From contig CAWEJL010000002.1 of assembly GCA_963809385.1 (NCBI GenBank), positions 62,001 through 126,000 of the forward strand: a stretch of DNA of 64,000 nt, given 5' to 3'. A program made the translations under genes and the position numbers. Position 1 is the stretch's first letter, and each line of letters opens with the position of its first letter. Under the pieces are notes generated by a model. It did not search any database, was not told the DNA's origin, and was given only the letters and a program-made list of their open reading frames with translations. The DNA is from JAKAIY01 sp963809385 (GTDB lineage Bacteria > Chloroflexota > Ktedonobacteria > Ktedonobacterales > JADMIN01). Positions 9,295 through 18,120 of this stretch are shown here, piece by piece.

Positions 9295-10278
9295 CTAGAG
9301 CTGTTCGATGGGACCTGTATCGCCGCCAGCGGAGCCGCTCGCGCCAGACGACGGCCCGCCGCTCTCGCGCAGGAACGCGTCCAGCTCAGCGCGCGTCCGC
9401 TCGACAATCCCGCGCAGCTTCGTCAGCCGCTCCGGATCGCCCATGGACTGCATGCCCGCCATCAACATCATACGGCCAAGCTCGCGCGCCTGATGGGCCA
9501 GGTCGCGCGCCTCAGGCTGGCCGCGCCAGCCAAAGCCTGGGCCGCCACGTCCCGGCTCGCTCCAGCCCCAGGGGCCGCGTCGTGGCCCTTGCTCGAAGTG
9601 GTCGCGCGGGCCGTGATGCTCGTGATGCTCATGATGGCCGTGGCCCTCAGGCCCGAACGGAGGCCGCTCACCATCCGGACCGCGCCGGACGGCGGCCTCG
9701 TCAAGCGCCTTGGCGCCTTCATCGGTAATCTTGTAGACTTTCTTTCCTTCGACCGCCTCACTCGTCACCCAGCCCCGGTCTTCGAGTAGTTGCAGGGTGG
9801 GATAGACCGCGCCCGCGCTGGGGGCGTAAAAGCCACCCATCCGCGCTTCGAGTTCCTTCATCATTTCATAGCCATGCTTGGGCCGCTCCTTGAGCAGCTC
9901 CAGCAGCGCGTACTTCAAGTAGCCGCGCTCGAACATCCGCGGGCCAGGCCCGCCGCCAAAGGGGAACCTGCGTCCCATACCTGGAAACCTCCCACCCGGC
10001 GCGCCCCAGGGGCCACGCCGCCAACGACGCATGGGAGGAGGCCCCCACGCGAACTCATCCTCTGGACCTTCCGGCCCACCCTGCCATGGGCCTCGCGGGC
10101 CAGGACCGCCCCATCCAGGGCCAAACCCCCAGCGCGGTCCGCCTGGCCCCCACGGGCCTCGCGGGCCACCAGGACCGCCCCATCCAGGGCCGCCAGGGCC
10201 GCCAGGGCCTTCATCGGGACCTTCGTCACGCCACGGCCCGCCACCCCAGGCGGGAGAGCCATACGTCATGTCATCCAT
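9295..10278 (-). CDS. PadR-family transcriptional regulator with Gly/Pro/Trp-rich N-terminal extension and His-rich linker
   Basis: The DNA-binding part is a PadR winged helix at about residues 115-195: YLKYALLELLKERPKHGYE, then the SAGAVYPTLQLLEDRGW recognition region. It is preceded by some 110 residues of Gly/Pro/Trp/Arg-rich low-complexity sequence. It is followed by a histidine cluster (GHGHHEHHEHHG) and a C-terminal helical segment like the PadR dimerisation arm. I take the ATG at 10278 because GGAGGGC sits at a proper distance; an ATG at 10284 is too close to it. Two palindromes lie just upstream and could be its own operators. The likely target is the downstream ABC exporter. A metal-sensing role for the His cluster is speculation. 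Confidence 0.9.
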   Translation of the reverse strand: MDDMTYGSPAWGGGPWRDEGPDEGPGGPGGPGWGGPGGPRGPWGPGGPRWGFGPGWGGPGPRGPWQGGPEGPEDEFAWGPPPMRRWRRGPWGAPGGRFPGMGRRFPFGGGPGPRMFERGYLKYALLELLKERPKHGYEMMKELEARMGGFYAPSAGAVYPTLQLLEDRGWVTSEAVEGKKVYKITDEGAKALDEAAVRRGPDGERPPFGPEGHGHHEHHEHHGPRDHFEQGPRRGPWGWSEPGRGGPGFGWRGQPEARDLAHQARELGRMMLMAGMQSMGDPERLTKLRGIVERTRAELDAFLRESGGPSSGASGSAGGDTGPIEQL

Positions 10279-10291
10279 GTTCATGCCCTCC

Positions 10292-10309
10292 GTGAGTCAA
10301 GTGACTCAC
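10292..10309 (-). promoter_or_regulatory. Perfect palindrome upstream of the PadR gene (candidate operator)
   Basis: GTGAGTCA and TGACTCAC are separated by two bases, forming an 18-bp dyad directly upstream of the Shine-Dalgarno site. Its position between promoter and start codon suits autorepression. Confidence 0.5.
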
Positions 10310-10323
10310 TACTCTACAACCGC

Positions 10324-10337
10324 TATATCAAGATATA
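10324..10337 (-). promoter_or_regulatory. AT-rich palindrome upstream of the PadR gene (candidate PadR operator/promoter)
   Basis: TATATC-AA-GATATA is a perfect 14-bp dyad in an otherwise GC-rich region. PadR operators are often AT-rich dyads with TATA-like halves, so this is the better operator candidate. It may also overlap the -10 region. Confidence 0.55.
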
Positions 10338-10395
10338 TCGTATTGATAAAGAGAAGTCAAGGGCAAACGCAAAGCATGACGCATGACGTGGGCGG

Positions 10396-12162
10396 TTAGC
10401 CGCGAATGGTCGCGCGCTGGGCATCGTAGAGGTCGTGGTAGAGGCCGCGCGCTTGAATCAGCTCGGCCTGCGTCCCACGCTCGGCTACCCGCCCGTCACG
10501 CAGGACGATGATCTCGCGCGCGCCGGACAGACCCATGAGTCGGTGGGTAATGAGCAGCGTCGCGCGCTCGGGCATGAGGTCGAACAGGATCGCGAAAATC
10601 GCGCGCTCCGTTTCGGCGTCGAGGTGCGCGGTCGGCTCATCGAGAATCAGAATCGGCGCGTCTTTGAGCAGCGCGCGGGCGATGGCGATGCGCTGCCGCT
10701 CGCCGCCGCTCAGCCGCGCGCCCTGCTCGCCAACGATCGTGTCATAGCCGTCGGGAAGCGCCATGATCGCGTCATGGACCCGCGCCAGGCGCGCTGCCGC
10801 GACCACCTCATCCTCGCTAGCGTCAGGCCTGGCGATCAGGAGGTTCTGGCGCACGGTGGTGTTGAAGAGATGGGCGCGTTGCGAGATGACGGCGATCCGC
10901 TCGCGCACGGCGTCAGGCGTCAACTGGCGCATGTCCACGCCACCAAGCGTGATTGCGCCGCTCTCCGGCTCCAGGAACCGCTCGATCACGCTGACCAGCG
11001 TCGATTTGCCGGCCCCGCTGGGACCCACCAGCGCCACGAGCTCACCCCGGCGCAGCGTCAGGCTCACCTGGTCGAGCGCCAGCGGCTCGCTTGGGCCGTA
11101 GCAGGCGCTGACACCACTCACCACGAGCGTCGCGTCCGTTGAGGCGTGCTCCAGCAGTCCAGGCACGGTGGCGGGGTGTGGAAGGTCAGTGAGCGCGAAG
11201 ATACGCTCGCCCGAGGCGGCGGCGGCCTCGCCATGTCGCGCGGCCTCAGGCAGCGGGTTGATGGCCTCGAAGCTGGCGGAGACGGCGAGACCCAGCGCGG
11301 CGAGCCAGACGCCATCCAGTCGCCCGGCGCTCACCAGCGGGATAGCGACCAGCAGCGTCACCAGCATCGCCAGCCCCGCGCCTGCGGAGAGGATCGCGTC
11401 GCTCAGGCCCGTCACCCACGCCAGCCGCCGCTGGCTCCGCGCCAGCTCCTCGCCCATGTGCGCGATGTCCTCCGCGCGCGCCTCCTCCTGTCCGAAAGCC
11501 ACCAGATCGGCCATGCCCTGCGTCAGATCAACCGCCGCGGTCATCAGGTCAGCGCGCAGTGCGACGATGCGCCGCTCCGGCCCGCGCGCCAGCAGCCGCG
11601 CGACAAGCGGCCCCGCAATGCCCGTCGCCGCGAACAGGCTGACCGCCGCGAACGCGACACCCAGATCGAAGCGCGACAGGAAGATGAACAGCAACGCGCC
11701 AGTCGCCAGCGCGACAGCGGGCGGCGAGATGACGCGCACGTAGAGCTGTTGCAGAGTGTCCACATCCGCCGCGCCGCGCGCCAGCAGGTCACCGCCACGA
11801 AACCGGGCGATCTGGGCTGGCGAGAGCGGCTCGATGGCCTGGAACACCCAGACGCGCAGGCGGGCTAGCAGCCGCAGCGTGACATCGTGCGAGACCAGGC
11901 GCTCCAGATAGCGGAACACGCCGCGCGTCAGGCCGAAGAAGCGCACGCCGACAATCGCCACCGCCAGCGCCGCCTCGCTGGGATGCAGCGCGGCGGCGGA
12001 GATCAGCCACGCGGAGGTGGTCATCAGTCCGACGCCCGCCCCCACCGTCAGCAGCCCGAGCAGCGTCGCGAGCGCGATCTCCCGTTTGAACGGGCCAAGC
12101 AGGCCCAGCAGGCGCGCATACAGGCCGCGCGGTGGCTGGCGCGTGGTGGCGCTAGCGCTCAT
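10396..12162 (-). CDS. cydC: Thiol reductant ABC exporter subunit CydC
   Basis: With CydD this forms the heterodimeric exporter needed to assemble cytochrome bd. The 588 residues comprise a six-helix membrane domain (to ~300) and an ATPase with GPSGAGKST, LSGGERQR and ILILDEPTAHLD. The N-terminal stretch GLMTTSAWLISAAALHP is characteristic of CydC. The start at 12162 overlaps the cydD stop (ATGA) and has GGGAGG seven bases upstream; an ATG at 12177 is less well placed. It is the last gene of cydABDC. Confidence 0.93.
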   Translation of the reverse strand: MSASATTRQPPRGLYARLLGLLGPFKREIALATLLGLLTVGAGVGLMTTSAWLISAAALHPSEAALAVAIVGVRFFGLTRGVFRYLERLVSHDVTLRLLARLRVWVFQAIEPLSPAQIARFRGGDLLARGAADVDTLQQLYVRVISPPAVALATGALLFIFLSRFDLGVAFAAVSLFAATGIAGPLVARLLARGPERRIVALRADLMTAAVDLTQGMADLVAFGQEEARAEDIAHMGEELARSQRRLAWVTGLSDAILSAGAGLAMLVTLLVAIPLVSAGRLDGVWLAALGLAVSASFEAINPLPEAARHGEAAAASGERIFALTDLPHPATVPGLLEHASTDATLVVSGVSACYGPSEPLALDQVSLTLRRGELVALVGPSGAGKSTLVSVIERFLEPESGAITLGGVDMRQLTPDAVRERIAVISQRAHLFNTTVRQNLLIARPDASEDEVVAAARLARVHDAIMALPDGYDTIVGEQGARLSGGERQRIAIARALLKDAPILILDEPTAHLDAETERAIFAILFDLMPERATLLITHRLMGLSGAREIIVLRDGRVAERGTQAELIQARGLYHDLYDAQRATIRG

Positions 12163-13910
12163 ACCGCCACCTCCCATGCCGTCGCGGCGACCAACTCGCG
12201 GTAGAGCGGGCTGTCATCGAGCAGCAGCTCGTGACTGCCCACCGCGACCACGCGCCCGCCGTCCATTACCAGGATCAGGTCCGCGTCCACGACGGTGCGC
12301 AGACGGTGGGCGATAACGAACGTGGCGCGGTCGCGCGCGAGGCGACTCACCGCCTTGGTAACGACCTCATCGCTGGCGGGGTCGAGCTGTGATGTCGGCT
12401 CATCGAGAATCAGCAGCGGCGCGTCCCGCAGGAAGGCGCGGGCGATGGCCAGCCGCTGCGCCTGCCCGCCGCTCAGTCGCGCGCCATCCTCGCCCGCGAC
12501 CGTCGCGTAGCCGTCCGGCAGCGCCTGGATGAAGTCATGAGCGCCCGCGAGCGTGGCGGCGCGCCGTACCTCCTCCTCCGTTGCGCTGGGGCGGGCCAGC
12601 CGGATGTTCGCGGCGATCGTGTCATGAAACAGATGCGGGCGCTGCGGAACCCAGGCGATACGCTCGCGCCACGCCCGCGCGTCCATCTCACGCAGCGGCG
12701 CATCGTTCACCAGAATCTCGCCGGAAACCGGCTCGGCGAAGCGCAGCAGCAGCGCCGCCAGCGTGGACTTGCCCGCGCCGGTCGGCCCGACGATGGCGAC
12801 TCGCGCCCCCGCAGGAACTGTGAAGCTCACCTGGTCGAGCGCAGACTGGCTGGCGCCAGGGTAGCGATACGTAACATCCTGGAAGGCGATGGCGAATGGC
12901 GGCGTGGGAATGGCGGCGAGCGGCGCTAACGCCGTGGCTTCCTCCGTCTCGCCTTCGCCAAGGATGGCGCGCATCCGCTCCGCCGCCGCGACGCCTGACG
13001 CGGCGGCGTGAAACTTCGCCCCCAGCGCGCGCAGGGGCAGGTAAAACTCCGGCGCGAGCAGCAACACGAGGAACGCCTGCGGGAAGGCGATGGAGCTATA
13101 GAGCAGGCGCAGCCCGACCTCGACGGCGACGACCGCGACACTCAGCGTCGCGACCAGCTCCAGCGCGAGCGAGGAGAGAAACGCCACCCGCAGCGTCTTC
13201 ATTGTCGCGCGGCGGTAGCGCTCGCTGATACGCGCGATGACGTCAGCCTGCCGCGCGCTGCGGCCAAAGCGCTTGAGGGTCGTCAGCCCCTGCAGCACGT
13301 CGAGGAAGTGCGCGTTGAGGCGGCTGAGCAGCCCCCACTGGTGGCGCGTGACCTTTGTCGTGGCAGAGCCAATGAGCGCGCCGAAGATCGGAATCAGCGG
13401 CGCGGTGATCAGCAGCGTCAGACCGGAGATGGGGTCGATGGGAAACACGACCAGCAGGATCAGGCCAGGGACGAGAACGCTGACGATCATCTGCGGCGCG
13501 TACTGGCTGAAGAAGCTATCCAGATCCTCAACGCCGTTGACCAGCGTATTCGCCAGCTCGCCGCTGCGCTCGCTGGTGAGCGCCAGCGGTCCGCGCGCGG
13601 CGACGCGCCGCACCAGCCGCTGACGCACAGCCAGGCGCGCGCCAGCGGAAACCGCCTGCGCCGCGACATCGCCCACCCATATCGCCAGCGCCCGCCCGGC
13701 GATCAGCGCGAGCAGGAGCAACGCCAGCGGCGCGAGGCTCGCCAGCGGCTGATGGCGCAGGAACGCTCCATCGATCAGGCTGGTGAGCGTGGCGGCCTGC
13801 CAGATGAGGACAGCGGCGCCCACCGCGGCGGCGGCGACCGTCACTGCCAGCGGCAGGCGCTGCGCCCGCGCCAGGCGCATCAACCATCCCGCGTCAGAAG
13901 AGCGGCGCAT
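12159..13910 (-). CDS. cydD: Thiol reductant ABC exporter subunit CydD
   Basis: This 583-residue partner of CydC has an N-terminal membrane domain with the family-typical FFSQYAPQMIVSVLVPGLIL stretch. Its ATPase carries GPTGAGKST, LSGGQAQRLAIARAFLRDA and LLILDEPTSQLD. It lies 45 bp after cydB and overlaps cydC by four bases, so all four genes are almost certainly one transcript. In characterised systems CydDC exports cysteine or glutathione, or handles heme, for oxidase maturation. Which of these applies here cannot be read from the sequence. Confidence 0.93.
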   Translation of the reverse strand: MRRSSDAGWLMRLARAQRLPLAVTVAAAAVGAAVLIWQAATLTSLIDGAFLRHQPLASLAPLALLLLALIAGRALAIWVGDVAAQAVSAGARLAVRQRLVRRVAARGPLALTSERSGELANTLVNGVEDLDSFFSQYAPQMIVSVLVPGLILLVVFPIDPISGLTLLITAPLIPIFGALIGSATTKVTRHQWGLLSRLNAHFLDVLQGLTTLKRFGRSARQADVIARISERYRRATMKTLRVAFLSSLALELVATLSVAVVAVEVGLRLLYSSIAFPQAFLVLLLAPEFYLPLRALGAKFHAAASGVAAAERMRAILGEGETEEATALAPLAAIPTPPFAIAFQDVTYRYPGASQSALDQVSFTVPAGARVAIVGPTGAGKSTLAALLLRFAEPVSGEILVNDAPLREMDARAWRERIAWVPQRPHLFHDTIAANIRLARPSATEEEVRRAATLAGAHDFIQALPDGYATVAGEDGARLSGGQAQRLAIARAFLRDAPLLILDEPTSQLDPASDEVVTKAVSRLARDRATFVIAHRLRTVVDADLILVMDGGRVVAVGSHELLLDDSPLYRELVAATAWEVAV

Positions 13911-13955
13911 CTGGCGTCTCCCCCCAGCGTATCGATCGAAACGAAACGTGGGACA

Positions 13956-14963
13956 CTACGCCTCGCCGTGCTTCATGACTCGCTCGCGGAACACATAGTA
14001 GTTCCATGCTTGGTACGCCAGCACGATTGGTACCAGCGTCAGCGCGATGATCGTCATCACCGTGAGGGTGTATTGACTGGACGAGGTGTTGTAGATTGTC
14101 AGGTCCCAAGCGGGGCTGAGACTGGAAACCATCACACGGGGGAACAGCCCGATGAAGAGCGTCGCGGTCGAGAAGACCAGCGTTCCCGCCATCATGATGA
14201 ACGCCCAGCCATAGCGACCGCCAGCGATGAACCAGCCGACCGAGACCAGCGCCGAGCCTGCCACCAGTGGCGCGACACCAGGGTTAACACCCAGGCGGGT
14301 GAAGACATCGGTGGCGAAGTAGCCCGCGATGACGAACGCGAACACGAGGATAGTCACCGGCAGCCACAGCCGCCGTGTGATCTGGCGAGCGCCCTCCGCC
14401 AGCGAGCCTCCCAGTTTGAGCGACAGGAAGATCGCGCCGTAGAGCATGAACACACCGACGAAGGTCACCCCACCCAGCAGCGCATAGGGGTTGAGCAGGT
14501 TCCAGAAGCCGCCCACGTAGTTCTGCTGGGCGTCAATCGGCACGCCCGCGATGATGTTGCTCAGCGCGACGCCCCACAGCAGCGCCGGAACCAGGCTGCC
14601 ACCGAAGATTGACCAGTCCCAGAACGAGCGCCAGGACGGGCGGGTGTGCTTGTTGCGGAATTCGAACGCCACACCGCGCATGATGAGCGCTAGCAGCATC
14701 AGCGCCAGCGGCAGGTAGAAGCCGCTGAACAGGCTCGCATACCAGTTGGGGAAGGCGGCGAACATCGCGCCGCCCGCCGTCAGCAGCCACACTTCGTTGC
14801 CATCCCAGAACGGGCCAATCGAGCGGATAACCGCCCGGCGCCCGGCGTCATCCTTGCCCAGGAAGGGCATCAGGATGCCCACGCCGTAATCAAAGCCCTC
14901 CAGCAGGAAAAAGCCCGTGAAGAGTGTGGCGATCAGCATGAACCACACAATTTCGAGATTCAT
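13956..14963 (-). CDS. cydB: Cytochrome bd ubiquinol oxidase subunit II (CydB)
   Basis: This is the second membrane subunit of the quinol-oxidising terminal oxidase. The product of 335 residues starts MNLEIVWFMLI at ATG 14963, with GGGGAGGAAC upstream; a longer in-frame reading merely runs through the cydA tail. Family features include the early LLEGFDYGVGIL helix and the loop GPFWDGNEVWLLTAGGAMFAAFP. Multiple transmembrane helices follow, ending YYVFRERVMKHGEA. It lies 22 bp after cydA. Confidence 0.96.
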   Translation of the reverse strand: MNLEIVWFMLIATLFTGFFLLEGFDYGVGILMPFLGKDDAGRRAVIRSIGPFWDGNEVWLLTAGGAMFAAFPNWYASLFSGFYLPLALMLLALIMRGVAFEFRNKHTRPSWRSFWDWSIFGGSLVPALLWGVALSNIIAGVPIDAQQNYVGGFWNLLNPYALLGGVTFVGVFMLYGAIFLSLKLGGSLAEGARQITRRLWLPVTILVFAFVIAGYFATDVFTRLGVNPGVAPLVAGSALVSVGWFIAGGRYGWAFIMMAGTLVFSTATLFIGLFPRVMVSSLSPAWDLTIYNTSSSQYTLTVMTIIALTLVPIVLAYQAWNYYVFRERVMKHGEA

Positions 14964-14985
14964 CGTCTGTTCCTCCCCTCTTCGC

Positions 14986-16380
14986 TTAGTAGGCTTCCAC
15001 CAGTTCAGGCTCTTCGCGGGCCGCGCCAGTCGCGGACTCTCGCGCCATCGGTGGCTTGCGGGCGAACCGGGCGAGCAGATAGACATCCACCACCATCAGC
15101 GCGCCATAGACCAGTGTGAACATAATGAGCGAGAACAGCACCGTGCCCGCGCTCACAGTGGGCGAGACGCCGAGCGCCGTCTTGAGCACTCCGTACACGA
15201 TCCAGGGCTGGCGGCCCATCTCCGTCATGATCCAGCCGGTCGAGTTGGCCAGATAGGGCAGGAAGAGCGCGCCCACCGCCAGGTACAGGAAGCGTCTGCG
15301 CGAGGCGACTAATCCACGCATGGCGAGGTACAGGCCATAGATCGCCAGCAGCGCCATCAGCATGCCCGCGCCAACCATCAGGCGGAAGCTCCAGTAGATG
15401 ATGGCCACGGGCGGAACGTAGTCGCCGGGGCCATACTGCTGCACATCCTGCGCCTGCAACTGGTTGATGCCTTCTACTTTGCCCGTCGTGCTGTTATACG
15501 CCAGCACGCTGAGCAGATCGGGGATGCGGATAGCGAACACTTCCTTGCCGTTCAGGTCGCCAATCGTCAGCAGCGAGAACGAGGCCGGATCCTGGCTGTT
15601 GTAGAGCGCCTCAGCCGCCGCCATCTTCATTGGCTGGGTTTCGACCATATGTTGGGCTTGCGTATGCCCGACCAGCGCGACCAGGATCGAGCTGGCGAGC
15701 GCGACGACAATCGCTAGATTGAACGACCGGACGAAGAAATCGCGTATTCCACCGTCCTTCTCGCGCAGCAGCCGCCACGCGCTGATGCCGACGACAAAGA
15801 ACGCGCCCGTCACCAGACCCGCGAAGAAGACATGGAAGAACTGCGCCCCCAGGTTAGGATTGGTGATCAGCGCGAAGAAATCCGTCATCTCCGCGCGCCC
15901 GTTGCGGATCACGTAGCCAACCGGCTCCTGCATGAACGAGTTCGCGACGAGAATCCAGAACGCGGACAGGTTGGAGGCGAACGCGACCAGCCAGATCGTC
16001 GTGAGGTGCGCCCACTTCGGCAGCTTGTCCCAGCTGAACATCCAGATGCCCAGGAAGGTGGACTCCAGGAAGAATGCCGCCAGCGCCTCGATAGCGAGCG
16101 GAGCGCCAAAGATATCACCGACGAAGCGCGAGTAGTCAGCCCAGTTCATGCCGAACTGGAACTCCTGTACGATACCCGTCACCACCCCCATCGCGAAGTT
16201 GATGAGGAACAGCCGCCCCCAGAACTGCGCCATGCGCTTGTACGTCTCGTTGCCGGTGCGGACGTAGAGCGTCTCCATCAGGGCAACGAGAATGGAGAGC
16301 CCTAAGGTAAGCGGTACAAAAAAGAAGTGGTAGACGGTCGTTATGCCGAACTGCCACCGCGAGAGGATCAGCGTGCTCAT
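14986..16380 (-). CDS. cydA: Cytochrome bd ubiquinol oxidase subunit I (CydA)
   Basis: This is the heme-carrying catalytic subunit that oxidises quinol and reduces oxygen without pumping protons. H18 in TTVYHFFFVPLTLG is the expected high-spin heme ligand. The second heme histidine is in QFFHVFFAGLVTGAF, the methionine ligand region is WSFRLMVGAGM, and GRQPWIVYG is the conserved C-terminal motif. With 464 residues and a short loop between the quinol-site segments it resembles the short-Q-loop type. The ATG at 16380 has GGAGG five bases upstream, preferred over an upstream GTG. Confidence 0.96.
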   Translation of the reverse strand: MSTLILSRWQFGITTVYHFFFVPLTLGLSILVALMETLYVRTGNETYKRMAQFWGRLFLINFAMGVVTGIVQEFQFGMNWADYSRFVGDIFGAPLAIEALAAFFLESTFLGIWMFSWDKLPKWAHLTTIWLVAFASNLSAFWILVANSFMQEPVGYVIRNGRAEMTDFFALITNPNLGAQFFHVFFAGLVTGAFFVVGISAWRLLREKDGGIRDFFVRSFNLAIVVALASSILVALVGHTQAQHMVETQPMKMAAAEALYNSQDPASFSLLTIGDLNGKEVFAIRIPDLLSVLAYNSTTGKVEGINQLQAQDVQQYGPGDYVPPVAIIYWSFRLMVGAGMLMALLAIYGLYLAMRGLVASRRRFLYLAVGALFLPYLANSTGWIMTEMGRQPWIVYGVLKTALGVSPTVSAGTVLFSLIMFTLVYGALMVVDVYLLARFARKPPMARESATGAAREEPELVEAY

Positions 16381-16405
16381 ACACTCCTCCACAGCCTAGC
16401 CAGCG

Positions 16406-16473
16406 TCACAATGAAGAGGCTATGAGGAACGCATCACAATCCCGTCAAAACCTGGGCGCGATGAGTTCACAAT
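16406..16473 (-). promoter_or_regulatory. Promoter/operator region of cydABDC with three ATTGTGA repeats
   Basis: On the minus strand ATTGTGA occurs three times in the same orientation (16467-16473, 16434-16440, 16406-16412), spaced 33 and 28 bp. TTGACG (16443-16448) with TCATAG 17 bases further gives a plausible promoter, and one repeat falls between its -35 and -10. The motif resembles half-sites of CRP/FNR-family regulators, but no inverted partner copies are seen. Confidence 0.45.
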
Positions 16474-16535
16474 TTGCGCTCACAGCGCAAGCGACGTACC
16501 ACGAGATGAATCCCCAAACAGGCGCCAAATGGCAA

Positions 16536-16568
16536 GCCCCCGCAGATCACCGGATGGCGAGCGGGGGC
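16536..16568 (-). terminator. GC-rich hairpin after the HNH-like lipoprotein gene
   Basis: GCCCCCGC (16536-16543) pairs with GCGGGGGC (16561-16568) across 17 bases. It separates the 16617 gene from the cyd promoter region. No strong T-run follows. Confidence 0.45.
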
Positions 16569-16583
16569 GTCACTGTTCTGTTA

Positions 16584-16613
16584 GGCGGGATACGCGGTGG
16601 CGGGATACGCGGC
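16584..16613. repeat. Two tandem 15-bp units next to the HNH-like gene stop
   Basis: GGCGGGATACGCGGT is followed at once by GGCGGGATACGCGGC, directly downstream of the stop codon of the minus-strand gene. This is a local slippage-type duplication. Confidence 0.8.
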
Positions 16614-16616
16614 GGG

Positions 16617-17198
16617 CTAGCCGCCCGACTGCATCTGATTGTAGATGGCCAGCCAGTTGGTCGCGATGTCTATCTGAGCCTGCTTGAGCGGGATTTTGCC
16701 ACTGCAAACCTGATCGTGCAGATAGTTCTCGACCTGGTCTTTCTGGTGGAAGCCGGGCGTTGGGCTGGCGAGCTCCGGCCAGAGATTCGAGATGTCGTTC
16801 GAGCCGCCGAGCTCCAGGCTCACCAGATGGTCCACCTCGTACTGACCGGTGTAATGGGTGGTGATGCCATACTCGGCGTACGCCTTATTCTTCACGCTGG
16901 TTGGCACGTTACGCACCGAGCTGGAGTAGCCGGACGTGCAAATCTGGCTGACCGTCGCATCAGGGAAAATCGCGCCTGGCGTACAGGCAGAGTCAGGCAG
17001 GCCACCGCTGGCCTGGCAGCCAGAGGTTTTGGTCTGGACGCCGAACTGATGCGTGGTCGTCCCGCTCGTTGTTCCGCTCGTTATTCCGCTGTCGGTCGCG
17101 ATTCCCAGGCTGCATCCCGTCAGCGTGACCGCGAGCGCGACGAGCAGGCTGGCGACGGCTACCGTCCGGCGGAGCGCTGGTATGTGCGCTAATGACAT
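16617..17198 (-). CDS. Secreted lipoprotein with HNH-like DH-x-L motif
   Basis: The 193-residue product begins with a lipoprotein signal: basic start, hydrophobic helix, then VTLTGC with the acylated cysteine at about residue 29. A Ser/Gly/Thr spacer follows, encoded by three imperfect 12-bp repeats (17056-17091). The C-terminal half holds EVDHLVSLELGGSNDISNLW, which matches the core of many HNH-type endonuclease domains. Several cysteines suggest an oxidised, extracytoplasmic fold. A surface nuclease is possible, but the motif also occurs in proteins of unknown role and no metal site is proven. Confidence 0.7.
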   Translation of the reverse strand: MSLAHIPALRRTVAVASLLVALAVTLTGCSLGIATDSGITSGTTSGTTTHQFGVQTKTSGCQASGGLPDSACTPGAIFPDATVSQICTSGYSSSVRNVPTSVKNKAYAEYGITTHYTGQYEVDHLVSLELGGSNDISNLWPELASPTPGFHQKDQVENYLHDQVCSGKIPLKQAQIDIATNWLAIYNQMQSGG

Positions 17199-17258
17199 CG
17201 CTTGGTGTTCCCCTCCATTGACGCCGTTCGCTCGACGAGGCGCGCGGCGTCGCTTCAG

Positions 17259-18120
17259 TTAGTCAGATTGTAGGACAACCCAGCAGTTGTCAAATCGCGC
17301 GCTGGCGAGATCCTGCTGGCGTATCCAGAAGTAGAGCATGCCGGCTGACGCCCAGCGCATGCCGATACGCCCGTCTGAGTCGACCTGGAGCAACAGGCGC
17401 CAATCGTTGGCTGCGGGCATGAGCGCCGCTACCCGCTGGGGGTCAGCCGATGGATCAGCGATCCCGTTCGCCGCGAGCTGGCACTGCTGCCGCATGTCAT
17501 CCTGGATGGTGTCGGGGTGGCCGAGCATTCGATGGTGTGGCGCGGTGGAGGGAACGGGCGCCAGCAGCACAAGCGCGGCCTCGAACTGTTCCTGATCCTG
17601 GGGAGCTATCTGGCGGTCGGGGATCTCGGCCTGGAGGTCCTGCGTGTAGGTCAGCTCCGGCGCGAGCGTGACCGCGCCGGAGGCAAAGCGCGCGGCGGCG
17701 GGCAGCGCGGCGGGCCACGCGGCTTGATGGACGAGACGCGTCTGTGCGGCGGCGTCAAAATACAGCACGCTAAAGCCCGCGCGATCGTTCGGGTCGGAGC
17801 CGTAGGTCTGCTGGCTGGCGTCGTAGAAGAAGGAGAGCAGCCCTTCGGCGGGCAGCGCGGCGGCGCCGTCGAGCGCATGGGCGTCTTGCAGGCGAATCTG
17901 GCCCACAAACGACATCGGCGCGCCATTCATGGCGGGCCAACTCTGCTCTGGTCGGCAGGTCGGGCAAACCGCCCAGGCGGGATGCGCCTACCGGAATCGC
18001 GCCATCAGGGGTGGGAGCCACAGTCAGGCGCAGCGAGGGCAGCGCCAGGCGGTCAACGGCATCCGTATAGGCGCTCAGGCCATTTGCGGTCAACGCGGCG
18101 GCAAATGCGCTCGTATCCAT
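17259..18120 (-). pseudogene. DUF1963 (YwqG-like) protein interrupted by a frameshift
   Basis: The first part from ATG 18120 (GGGGAG upstream) reads through VGASRLGGLPDLPTRAE, the DUF1963 N-terminal signature. The continuation, SWPAMNGAPMSFVGQIRL onwards, lies one base out of frame and runs to 17259. The two halves join naturally between about 17930 and 17965, as family members read G-G-x-P-D-L-P...W-P...M-x-F-x-A-Q-I. The remainder resembles the family to its end. DUF1963 proteins are cytoplasmic and uncharacterised. The shift may be a real mutation or a sequence error. Confidence 0.8.

Noticed and set aside
10031..10399. Gly/Pro-rich open frame opposite the PadR gene
   Set aside because: It mirrors the repetitive Gly/Pro codons of the PadR N-terminus. 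The minus frame holds the winged helix and the ribosome site.
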